From DASPWV01 sp046727855 (GTDB lineage: Bacteria > Acidobacteriota > Vicinamibacteria > Vicinamibacterales > UBA2999), in the NCBI GenBank assembly GCA_046727855.1, contig JBKPDL010000140.1, forward strand, positions 1 to 46,529: DNA of 46,529 nucleotides, given 5' to 3'. This document shows positions 33,101 to 40,633 of this stretch, piece by piece; position 1 is the first letter of the stretch, and each line of letters opens with the position of its first letter. The notes beneath the pieces are model-generated. The model worked only from the letters and a program-made list of their open reading frames with translations. It was not told where the DNA came from and made no database searches. The position numbers and the translations under genes were made by a program.

Positions 33101-35000
33101 TCCGATACTGCCTTCGGGCGGAAACAAACGATCAACGTCGACTCGCCCTACCGTCATCTGGTGGGTGCTTGGCGCGCTGTTCATTCTAGCCCTTGGCCAG
33201 GCGTACCTGCTGACGCCGGGCGGCCGCCAGGTCTCGTACAGCGAGTTCAAGAATCTCGTTCGCTCGGGCCAGGTTGCCGAGGTCACGGTTGGCGAATCGA
33301 CGATTCACGGGCAGTTGAAAAAAGGCGACGGCGACAAGGGCAGCACGGCATTTTCGACGACACGCATCGAGGATCCGAAGCTTGTCGAGGATCTGGAGGC
33401 GCACGGCGTCAAGTATTCCGGCGAGGTTGTGAGCCGCTGGTTGCCCGAGGTTCTCAGCTGGGTTGTGCCGCTGTTGCTCCTTGTTGCCCTGTGGTCCTTC
33501 TTCTTCCGCCGCATCGGCGGCGCCGAAGGCGGCGTCATGTCGTTTGCGCGCAGCAAGGCGAAGATTTTTGCCGAAGACGACGTCAAGGTGAGCTTTGCCG
33601 ATGTCGCCGGCGTAGACGAGGCGGCGCAGGAACTGCGGGAGATCGTCGAGTTTCTAAAGACGCCGCGCAAGTACACGCAGCTTGGCGGCAAGATTCCGAA
33701 AGGCGTGCTCCTCGTCGGTCCGCCCGGCACTGGCAAGACGCTTCTGGCACGCGCGGTCGCCGGCGAAGCCAAAGTTCCTTTCTTCAGTCTGAGCGGTTCC
33801 GAGTTCGTCGAGATGTTCGTCGGCGTCGGCGCCGCTCGCGTGCGCGATCTGTTTGCGCAGGCCGAAGCCAAGGCGCCGTGCATCGTCTTCATCGACGAGC
33901 TCGACGCGCTTGGCAAAGTCCGCGTGCAGAGCCCGATTGGCAGTCACGAAGAGCGGGAACAAACCCTCAACCAGCTGCTCGCGGAGATGGACGGCTTCGA
34001 CGCGCGCAAGGCGATCATCATCATGGGGGCGACGAACCGCCCCGAGGTCCTGGACCCTGCTCTGCTTCGTCCGGGGCGTTTCGATCGTCAGGTACTCGTC
34101 GATAAGCCCGACGTCAAGGGGCGCGAACAGGTGCTGCGCATTCATGTCAAGAACGTCAAGCTGTCGCCCGAAGTGGATCTGAAAAAGGTTGCGGTTCGGA
34201 CCGCGGGCTTTGCGGGCGCGGACCTCGCGAACCTGGTGAACGAAGCGGCGCTCCTCGCGGCGCGCCGCGACAAGACCGCGGTGGACATGCGCGACTTCGA
34301 CGAGGCGATCGATCGGCTCATCGCCGGGCTCGAAAAGAAGCGGGTGATGAGCACGAAGGAGCGCGAGATCGTTGCGTACCACGAATCGGGTCATGCGATT
34401 GTTGCCAGCTCGCTCCCCGGTACCGACCCGGTTCACAAGATTTCGATCGTCGCTCGGGGCTTCGGCGCGCTCGGCTATACGATGCAGACGCCGCTCGAAG
34501 ATCGCTACCTGATGCAGCGGCGCGATCTCATGAGCCAGCTGGCGATGCTGCTGGGCGGCCGTTCCGCCGAGGAAATCGCGCTCGGCGAAATCTCAACCGG
34601 CGCGCAAAACGACCTGCAACGCGCCACCGACATCGCGCGCGCTATGGTCACCGAATGGGGCATGAGCGAGCGGCTCGGCGCCATCAACCTCGATCCCGGC
34701 AAGCGCAGCCGCTTCCTCGACCTGCCGCAAGGCAACGAGCGTGGCCCCTACAGCGAGGAGACCGCGAAGATGATCGACGAGGAAGTGAAGATGATCGTCA
34801 GCGAAGCCCACAACGACGCGCGGCGCATCCTCATGGACAAGCGCGATCTGCTCGAGACAATCACGCGCCGGCTCCTGGACAAGGAAGTAATGGAAGGCGA
34901 CGAGCTGCGCGCGATTCTCGAGCGTCGACTCGTCGACGATCAGAGCGCGAGGGACGCGGCAACGGCGACCACTGCACCCAGCACGCAATCGACCGCGTAG
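33093..35000 (+). CDS. ftsH: ATP-dependent zinc metalloprotease FtsH
   Basis: 635 residues if translation starts at TTG 33093, which has AAGGGG six bases upstream and overlaps the clpB stop by eight bases; the open frame continues upstream only inside clpB. Two membrane segments (TVIWWVLGALFILALGQAYL; VVPLLLLVALWSFFF) flank a periplasmic domain of about 75 residues. AAA module: GPPGTGKT (209-216), IVFIDELDALGK, and the SRH NRPEVLDPALLRPGRFDRQ. Zinc site HESGH (430-434). Degrades damaged membrane proteins. Its place in the HspR operon links it to heat shock. The last 61 bases overlap the PAP2 gene. Confidence 0.96.
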   Translation: MPNPILPSGGNKRSTSTRPTVIWWVLGALFILALGQAYLLTPGGRQVSYSEFKNLVRSGQVAEVTVGESTIHGQLKKGDGDKGSTAFSTTRIEDPKLVEDLEAHGVKYSGEVVSRWLPEVLSWVVPLLLLVALWSFFFRRIGGAEGGVMSFARSKAKIFAEDDVKVSFADVAGVDEAAQELREIVEFLKTPRKYTQLGGKIPKGVLLVGPPGTGKTLLARAVAGEAKVPFFSLSGSEFVEMFVGVGAARVRDLFAQAEAKAPCIVFIDELDALGKVRVQSPIGSHEEREQTLNQLLAEMDGFDARKAIIIMGATNRPEVLDPALLRPGRFDRQVLVDKPDVKGREQVLRIHVKNVKLSPEVDLKKVAVRTAGFAGADLANLVNEAALLAARRDKTAVDMRDFDEAIDRLIAGLEKKRVMSTKEREIVAYHESGHAIVASSLPGTDPVHKISIVARGFGALGYTMQTPLEDRYLMQRRDLMSQLAMLLGGRSAEEIALGEISTGAQNDLQRATDIARAMVTEWGMSERLGAINLDPGKRSRFLDLPQGNERGPYSEETAKMIDEEVKMIVSEAHNDARRILMDKRDLLETITRRLLDKEVMEGDELRAILERRLVDDQSARDAATATTAPSTQSTA

Positions 35001-35722
35001 TGATACCTGCCGGCGATTGCTGATGTGATAATCGCCGCTGCCATTCCCATCAGGATCCAACCCGCGGTCGCGCTCACCGACATGACCGCGAGGGCCGCGG
35101 CGACAGCTCCTGCGACGTGCCCGCTCGGAATCGTGTTGGCCTGCACGCTGGCGCGATCGAGGATGGCTGTGTTCAACCAGCGCAACCTTGGTGCTCGTTG
35201 CGCCATCACGCCAGGGACTTCGAGCGCGCGTGGCGGGCGCGAGCGCAGGAACGGCAGCGCACCGTAACAGGCGAGCTCGGCGGCAAGCACAATCGTCCAA
35301 TAGCGGCTGATCGCACCAACGCCGGCGGACGCCGAGATCAACGCTCCGGCAGCAACAACCAGGTAATCGGCCGTGTAAGAGGCTTCGAGCAATTCAAGGA
35401 TCCAGCGCGGCGCCGTGCGCAGCAGCCGGTTCACACCGAGGCGAGTGAATACGGCGTGATCCGTTTGCTCGAGCCATTTCTCGAGCCAGGGCTGCGGATC
35501 GCGAAACAGAAGGCCGGGGAGCCAGTAGCCGCTCAACAGCAGCACGGCCGGCACGATCAGGTGAACCCAGAACGAGCTCAACGTGCCCAATCCGAACGCG
35601 AGGCACGCGTAGGCGGCGCTCCCGGCGATGGCGATGGCGCGCCTTGGGACGCCCGTGAGAGCAATAGCTGTAAGCGTCAGGAAGACGCCGTAAACGCCCG
35701 CAATCAGACCCCAAGCCGCCAT
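34940..35722 (-). CDS. PAP2-family phosphatase, integral membrane
   Basis: 260 residues, seven or eight hydrophobic segments. The three phosphatase motifs are present in order: RSRPPRALE (about 160, variant of KxxxxxxRP), IPSGHVAG (about 198, catalytic His) and AGRYHYAVDCVLG (about 238, variant of SRxxxxxHxxxD). The Ser of the last motif is replaced by Ala-Gly. Possible substrates are phosphatidate or undecaprenyl pyrophosphate. ATG at 35722; a TTG directly before it also fits. Its 3' end lies antisense over the last 61 bases of ftsH. Confidence 0.82.
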   Translation of the reverse strand: MAAWGLIAGVYGVFLTLTAIALTGVPRRAIAIAGSAAYACLAFGLGTLSSFWVHLIVPAVLLLSGYWLPGLLFRDPQPWLEKWLEQTDHAVFTRLGVNRLLRTAPRWILELLEASYTADYLVVAAGALISASAGVGAISRYWTIVLAAELACYGALPFLRSRPPRALEVPGVMAQRAPRLRWLNTAILDRASVQANTIPSGHVAGAVAAALAVMSVSATAGWILMGMAAAIITSAIAGRYHYAVDCVLGAVVAVAASLAL

Positions 35723-35826
35723 CAACCCGTAGTGTGTCGTTTCTGCGCGAAGCGGCTCAATCTAAGCGAGTCCCAGACCCCAATTTCGTGAGTTTTGCAC
35801 GAACGGCGGCCGGCTGATCGGGAGCC

Positions 35827-35874
35827 TTGACACCATGCCTACATTGCAGACACAATCTGCCTACATTGCAGGCA
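35827..35874 (+). promoter_or_regulatory. PadR promoter with two tandem operators
   Basis: TTGACA (35827-35832) is followed by two near-palindromes of 17 bases, TGCCTACATTGCAGACA (35836-35852) and TGCCTACATTGCAGGCA (35858-35874), 22 bases apart start to start. The second touches the A of the PadR ATG. The repeat covers the -10 and start region, so a PadR dimer on each site would shut off its own promoter. Confidence 0.7.
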
Positions 35875-36203
35875 TGAACCCCTCGACCTACCTCGGCGAA
35901 TTCGAATATGCGGTTCTCCTAGCAGTGCTCCAGGTGGAAGGCGCCTACGCCGTCCCCATCCGACGCATCCTCGAGGAGCGCACCGGCCGGCCGGTCGCGC
36001 GCGGCGCGCTCTACACGGCGCTCGAACGTCTCGAGGCGAAGGGCTGCCTGCGTTCGCGAATGGACGACGCCTCGGCGGAGCGCGGCGGGCGCGCGCGGCG
36101 ATACTTCTACGTCACGCCGGCGGGCCTGCGTGCTCTCAAGAGCACGCACGCGGCGTTCGCCAACCTGACCCGCGGGCTCGATGCGATCCTGGAGAAGCCG
36201 TAA
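35874..36203 (+). CDS. PadR-family transcriptional regulator
   Basis: 109 residues from ATG 35874; an earlier ATG (35835) falls inside the operator and promoter and is unlikely. The winged helix reads EFEYAVLLAVLQVEGAYAVPI, given as EYAVLLAVLQVEGAYAV, RRILEERTGRPVARGALYTALERLEAKGCL (PVARGALYTALERLEAKG) and GGRARRYFYVTPAG, the family signature. It is a short PadR without a long C-terminal dimerisation domain. It overlaps the mini-ADOP gene (TAATG), the standard partner of this PadR group in Acidobacteriota. Confidence 0.93.
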   Translation: MNPSTYLGEFEYAVLLAVLQVEGAYAVPIRRILEERTGRPVARGALYTALERLEAKGCLRSRMDDASAERGGRARRYFYVTPAGLRALKSTHAAFANLTRGLDAILEKP

Positions 36204-36607
36204 TGTCGCTGGTCCCCCCGCATTGGGCCGAGCAAACCATCGCGCTGTTCGTGCGCGATGCTGATTGGCGCGAGGCGATCCTCGGCGACCTGCGCGAGGA
36301 ATTCGCCAGCCGCCGGACCCAGGAGATCGGCGTGCGCATGGCGCTCGGCGCCAGTTGGTGGCACGTGATTCGTGTCGCCACCACGCAGGCGGTCCGCATC
36401 ACCGTGTCGGGCGTCGCGCTTGGTGGCCTGCTGGCCGCGGCCCTGGGACGGGTCATGGAAACAGTGCTGAGGGGAGGCGTCGTAAGCAGTCCGTGGCAAC
36501 TCGGCGCGCTCGCCGGAATGCTCGCGGCGGTCGCGTTGACGGCCGCATATCTACCGGCGCGGCGCGCGGCGCGGATCGATCCGACGCTCGCTCTGCGGGC
36601 CGAATGA
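36203..36607 (+). CDS. Mini-ADOP: internally deleted FtsX-like permease
   Basis: 134 residues joining both ends of an acidobacterial duplicated orphan permease (normally about 800 residues). Residues 1-38 match the cytoplasmic ADOP head (PPHWAE, REAILGDLREEFASRR); residues 39-134 match the extreme C-terminus of the second FtsX domain (TQEIGVRMALGASWWHV, two membrane segments, YLPARRAARIDPTLALRAE). About 660 or more residues between are missing without loss of frame. GGAG precedes the ATG at eight bases and the start overlaps the PadR stop, so it may still be translated. Transport is not expected. It may be a remnant under way to loss. Confidence 0.8.
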   Translation: MSLVPPHWAEQTIALFVRDADWREAILGDLREEFASRRTQEIGVRMALGASWWHVIRVATTQAVRITVSGVALGGLLAAALGRVMETVLRGGVVSSPWQLGALAGMLAAVALTAAYLPARRAARIDPTLALRAE

Positions 36608-36672
36608 AAAAGGGGTCTGACCCCTTTTCCCGCAGGCTCGCGGGGGGAAAAGGGGTCAGACCCCTTTTTCAT
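36604..36672. repeat. Palindrome with perfect 28-bp arms, copies 2 and 3
   Basis: Arms 36604-36631 and 36645-36672 are exact reverse complements, separated by 13 bases. Each arm is itself a hairpin with GGGGTC-T/A-GACCCC at its centre, as at 29463-29487. The left arm contains the stop of the mini-ADOP (TGA 36605-36607) and the right arm the stop of the CDGSH gene (36656-36658). It therefore sits exactly at the convergent ends of two genes and may act as terminator for both. Confidence 0.9.
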
Positions 36673-36898
36673 CAGCGGGACGGTCCTTCGCTTCGGGCCC
36701 GAGTGCCGCTTCGGCAGCCTGAAACCCTATCCGCGAGTGAGTGCCGTCGCAGAACGGCTTCTTCGTCGAGAACCCGCAGCGACAGAGCGCGAATGGCCGC
36801 TTGGCGATCTCGTACTCGTTGCCATTCCAGTCGATCAGCTTGACTTCCTCGCCGTCCACGAGCAGCGAGCCGTTTTGCCTGACCTTGATAGTTGCCAC
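36656..36898 (-). CDS. CDGSH-type iron-sulfur protein
   Basis: 80 residues. The cluster motif C-x-C-x2-S/T-x3-P-x-C-D-G-T-H reads CRCGFSTKKPFCDGTH (C39, C41, C50, H54), which binds a [2Fe-2S] cluster with three Cys and one His. An N-terminal strand pair (IKVRQNGSLLVDGEEV) belongs to the MitoNEET-like fold. No membrane anchor. The last residues (DEKGV) and the stop are supplied by the palindrome at 36604-36672, so the native C-terminus may have been altered by that insertion. Confidence 0.9.
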   Translation of the reverse strand: MATIKVRQNGSLLVDGEEVKLIDWNGNEYEIAKRPFALCRCGFSTKKPFCDGTHSRIGFQAAEAALGPEAKDRPADEKGV

Positions 36899-36939
36899 CG
36901 TATCCCTCGCTGTAAGTCCCGCAGGCGCGCGCCGCGCGA

Positions 36940-38424
36940 CTACCCCATTTTTTGCATCGCGGACAGGAACTCCGCGTTGTTCCTTGTTTTCCCCATCTTA
37001 TCGAGCAGCAGCTCCATCGCTTCCACGGGCGACAACGGATTGAGCACTTTCCTTAGCACCCAGATGCGATTCAGATCCTCGCGGGGAATGAGCAGCTCCT
37101 CTTTGCGCGTGCCGCTCTTCAGCATGTCGATCGACGGGAACACACGCTTGTCGGTGAGCTTCCGATCGAGGTGGATTTCCATGTTGCCGGTGCCCTTGAA
37201 CTCCTCGAAGATCACATCGTCCATGCGGGACCCGGTATCGATCAGAGCGGTGGCGATGATTGTGAGAGAACCGCCCTCTTCGATGTTGCGCGCGGCGCCA
37301 AAGAAGCGCTTCGGCTTCTGCAGCGCGTTGCTGTCGAGACCGCCCGACAGAACCTTGCCCGAGGGCGGAATGACGGTGTTATAAGCGCGCGCGAGGCGCG
37401 TGACCGAGTCGAGCAGGATGAGCACGTCCTTTTTGTGCTCGACGAGGCGCTTGGCTTTCTCGATCACCATTTCCGCCACCTGCACGTGGCGCTGCGCCGG
37501 TTCGTCGAACGTCGACGAGATCACCTCGCCATCGACCGACCGCTGCATATCGGTGACTTCCTCCGGCCGCTCGTCGATGAGCAGCACGATGAGATACACC
37601 TCAGGGTGATTCCTGGCCACGGACTGGGCGATGTTCTGAAGGAGCATCGTCTTACCGGTGCGCGGGGGCGCGACGATGAGACCGCGCTGGCCCTTGCCGA
37701 TGGGCGTCATCAGATCCATGACGCGCGCTGAGAGGTTGTCGGATTCGGTCTCGAGCTTGATGCGCTCTAGTGGGTAAAGTGGTGTCAGGTTCTCGAAAAA
37801 CAGCTTGTCGCGAGCCTGGTCCGGCGCCTCGAAGTTAACGGCCTCGACCTTGATTAGCGCGAAGTATCGTTCTCCCTCTTTCGGCGGTCGAATCTGTCCC
37901 GACACCGTGTCGCCGGTCTGCAGGTCGAACTTGCGAATCTGCGACGGCGAAACATAGATGTCATCAGGACCTGGCAGATAGTTGTAATCAGGGGCGCGGA
38001 GGAAACCGAAGCCGTCGGGCAGCACTTCGAGCACGCCTTCCGAGAAGATGAAGCCGCTCTGCTCGGTCTGCGCTTTGAGGATCTGGAAAATCAGCTCCTG
38101 TTTGCGCATGCCGGTCGCGCCCGCGACGTTCAGGTCTTTCGCCACGCCAGTGAGCTTCTGGATGCTCATGTCCTTCAGCTCGCTGATGTTCAGGCCGCGG
38201 CCGCGTCCTTCGGCCAGCTCACCCCTCGCGTCCGCTCGCGAGGACGCTGTCGAAGCGTCAGGTCGGCCCGAGCCTGTCGAGGCGCGATTGTCCTGCTGCG
38301 CAGGCGGCGATGGTGGTGCGGGTGCCGGTTGAGCGGTGCTGTTTTCGGCGCCTTCCTGGCCACCGTTGTCCGGCGGTGCCTGGGTGGCTCCTCCACGTGA
38401 TCCGTGACGCTTGTGATTCGACAT
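36940..38424 (-). CDS. rho: Transcription termination factor Rho
   Basis: 494 residues. An N-terminal extension of about 75 residues rich in Pro, Gln, Ser, Gly and Arg (APAPPSPPAQQDNR; GELAEGRGRGLN) precedes the SAP-like Rho N domain (ISELKDMSIQKLTGVAKDL), the cold-shock RNA-binding domain (EGVLEVLPDGFGFLRAP, YVSPSQIRKFDLQTGD) and the ATPase core: APPRTGKT (Walker A), LIVLLIDERPEEVTDM, SVTRLARAYN, and the Q/R loops LDSNALQKPKRFFGAARN. Disordered N-terminal inserts are common in Rho of GC-rich bacteria. It stops transcription of untranslated RNA. Confidence 0.97.
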   Translation of the reverse strand: MSNHKRHGSRGGATQAPPDNGGQEGAENSTAQPAPAPPSPPAQQDNRASTGSGRPDASTASSRADARGELAEGRGRGLNISELKDMSIQKLTGVAKDLNVAGATGMRKQELIFQILKAQTEQSGFIFSEGVLEVLPDGFGFLRAPDYNYLPGPDDIYVSPSQIRKFDLQTGDTVSGQIRPPKEGERYFALIKVEAVNFEAPDQARDKLFFENLTPLYPLERIKLETESDNLSARVMDLMTPIGKGQRGLIVAPPRTGKTMLLQNIAQSVARNHPEVYLIVLLIDERPEEVTDMQRSVDGEVISSTFDEPAQRHVQVAEMVIEKAKRLVEHKKDVLILLDSVTRLARAYNTVIPPSGKVLSGGLDSNALQKPKRFFGAARNIEEGGSLTIIATALIDTGSRMDDVIFEEFKGTGNMEIHLDRKLTDKRVFPSIDMLKSGTRKEELLIPREDLNRIWVLRKVLNPLSPVEAMELLLDKMGKTRNNAEFLSAMQKMG

Positions 38425-38509
38425 ATCTGAGTTCTCGGAGGGATACGGGGCCGGGACCTAAGCCCGCGTGCAAATCGACTGAGGCAGGAAAAGGGTTTCG
38501 CCGAGTATA

Positions 38510-38878
38510 TCAGAACTCGCTGGGATGGAGACCAATTGCAATGATGCTGCACGATTGAATGGGCCGTATGCCCAATGATTTGGCCTTCGCGACGAGCGCC
38601 CTGGATTCTGCACCCGGGTTGAGCCAGACCTCCCCGATGCCCTTTTGCGCGATTTCGCCGATCACCTGCTCCCCTATTTCGGGCGGCACATATACGGTGG
38701 CCATATGGATTGGATCTGGGACATCCAGCACCGACGCGTACGCTTTCAGGCCTTCGACATTCCGCTCGTGCGGGTTGATCGGAATAACCTTGTAGCCGGC
38801 ATGGACGAATGCGCGCACCGCTTTGTTCCCGAACTTTCGCCGATCGCCTGAAGCGCCAATGACCGCAACTGTCTTCAT
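38510..38878 (-). CDS. CoA-binding protein (YccU-like)
   Basis: 122 residues, a single Rossmann-type domain. VAVIGASGDRRKFGNKAVRA at the N-terminus, VIPINPH (about residue 31) and EVWLNPGAES (about 80) are the blocks of the CoA_binding_2 family. The catalytic ATP-grasp part of acyl-CoA synthetases is missing, as is normal for YccU. It probably senses or binds CoA or an acyl-CoA; exact role unknown. It precedes rho on the same strand with an 85-base gap. Confidence 0.88.
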   Translation of the reverse strand: MKTVAVIGASGDRRKFGNKAVRAFVHAGYKVIPINPHERNVEGLKAYASVLDVPDPIHMATVYVPPEIGEQVIGEIAQKGIGEVWLNPGAESRALVAKAKSLGIRPIQSCSIIAIGLHPSEF

Positions 38879-38943
38879 GCCCTGATTATCGGACGTCTCC
38901 GCGGCGCCACGGTACAGCTCACTCCGGCTTACAATCGTCTTCC

Positions 38944-40617
38944 GTGCGTCGGTCGACCGTTCCGCTGCTGCTGCTGTGTGCCCTCAGCTTCTTTGTCGGG
39001 CTCGGCAGCGGCGCTATCACCGATGCAGACGAAGCGTTCTACGCCCAATCGGCGCGCGAAATGGTCGAGTCGGGCGACTGGATCACCCCTCACTACAACT
39101 ACGAACCGCGATTTCAGAAGCCGGTGCTCTATTACTGGCTGACGGCGGCCACCTACCTTGCGACCGGACCCAACGAATTCGCCGCGCGCCTGTGGTCGGC
39201 AATGTCGGGCCTCGGGCTGGTCCTCGTAATCGCGGCATGCGGCCGCCGCTGGTTCGACGAAGACATCGGGTTGCTTGCGGGCGCGATCGCCGCCACGACG
39301 TTCGGCTACTTCACGATGGCGCGAATGGCGTTGCCGGATCTGCCGCTCACGTTCTTCATGACGCTCTCGATTTATGCGGCGCTCGTCGCGATGCTGGATC
39401 GCGAGCCATACCCGCGCAAGTTTCTCCTCCTCTCGGCAGCTGCCGCGGCTCTCGCCTTCCTGACGAAGGGTCCTGTCGGCATCGTCATTCCCGCGTTGGT
39501 TGTCGTTCCGATCGTGCTGCTCGAACGACGATCGGTGAACCTCGAGCTCACTGACTTCGTTCTCGCCCTGTTGCTGTTCCTCGCGCTCGCCCTGCCGTGG
39601 TACGTCGTCATGTGGATGCGCCATGGCACCGCCTACCTCGAGGGCTTCTTCGTGGGAGACAACTACGAGCGGTTTGCGACCGCGCGCTTCAACGATCCGC
39701 GACCGTGGTGGTTTTATCTGCCCGTACTCGCCGGAGGATTGCTGCCGTGGACGCCGCTCGTGATCGTCTGGTTTGCGCCGATATGGCAGTTTCTGTCGCG
39801 GCGGCGTGACATCGCGTCGCTCGACATTCGCCTGTTGATGTGGGCGCTGTTGCCGCTCCTTTTTTATTCCCTGTCGGTCGGCAAGCAACCTCGCTACGTC
39901 CTGCCGGTGCTGCCGCCGGTGGCGTTGTTGCTGGCCGGCTCGATCGTCGAGCGCACGCGCGAATGGCGCAGTCTGGATGGCATGCGTGTCCGCCCACGGC
40001 CAAACCGGGCCGTGGTGCTCGGCTGCGCCCTGTCCGGTGCGTTTCTCGTTGCCGTGGCGACGCTGCTTTATCGCGCCCGACCGCTGTTCGTCGATGTCGG
40101 CGATGCGCTTGCGCTGACCGCCGTCGGCGTCATCGGTTTGGTCGGCGCCGCCGTTGTGATCGTCAGCTTCACGAGCGCGTGGCGTGCCGCGCCGCTTTGT
40201 CTGGCCGCCGTGTCCGCCATCACGTTTGCTGTTCTGCCGTACGGTGTGCTTGGGCGGCCGCACGATTCGGCCGTTTGGCACCTGGCGCAGGCGGTCATGG
40301 CCGAGAATTATCACCGTCGGCCCGTGGGCACGTATCACGTGTTCGTGCGCAACTTGATCTTCTACACGGGTGTGCGGCAGGCCGACTTACTCGACGACAG
40401 CCATCTGGAGGCGTTTGCAACGGACAATCCCGGCGCGCTCGTGGTCCTACCGGCCGTCGACCTCGAGCGCCTGGAACGCGCGGGATCACTGCGCCTCGAA
40501 CGCCTGCGTCTCCTTCGCTATTTCGACGAAGGGCAGTTCAAGTTCGGCACCCTCATGCAGCCGCGCGCCGACGAGGATCTCAAAACAATCGTTCTCGCAC
40601 GTGTATTTCGCGGATAA
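38944..40617 (+). CDS. ArnT-like membrane glycosyltransferase (GT83)
   Basis: 557 residues. DADEAFYAQSAREMVESGDW (residues about 27-46) contains the acidic D-E of GT-C enzymes, followed by PRFQKPVLYYW, the ArnT signature. Eleven or more membrane segments occupy residues 70-440, and a periplasmic C-terminal domain ends it. Members transfer a sugar from an undecaprenyl-phosphate donor to lipid A or another acceptor at the periplasmic face. Start is GTG. It is convergent with the FAD oxidase gene, 16 bases apart. Confidence 0.86.
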   Translation: MRRSTVPLLLLCALSFFVGLGSGAITDADEAFYAQSAREMVESGDWITPHYNYEPRFQKPVLYYWLTAATYLATGPNEFAARLWSAMSGLGLVLVIAACGRRWFDEDIGLLAGAIAATTFGYFTMARMALPDLPLTFFMTLSIYAALVAMLDREPYPRKFLLLSAAAAALAFLTKGPVGIVIPALVVVPIVLLERRSVNLELTDFVLALLLFLALALPWYVVMWMRHGTAYLEGFFVGDNYERFATARFNDPRPWWFYLPVLAGGLLPWTPLVIVWFAPIWQFLSRRRDIASLDIRLLMWALLPLLFYSLSVGKQPRYVLPVLPPVALLLAGSIVERTREWRSLDGMRVRPRPNRAVVLGCALSGAFLVAVATLLYRARPLFVDVGDALALTAVGVIGLVGAAVVIVSFTSAWRAAPLCLAAVSAITFAVLPYGVLGRPHDSAVWHLAQAVMAENYHRRPVGTYHVFVRNLIFYTGVRQADLLDDSHLEAFATDNPGALVVLPAVDLERLERAGSLRLERLRLLRYFDEGQFKFGTLMQPRADEDLKTIVLARVFRG

Positions 40618-40633
40618 AGACATCCGCGGATCG

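Noticed and set aside
38929..40338. 469-codon open frame antisense to the ArnT-like gene
   Set aside because: Composition is Arg/His/Gln-rich without hydrophobic core; it mirrors the GC-rich codons of a real membrane protein gene.
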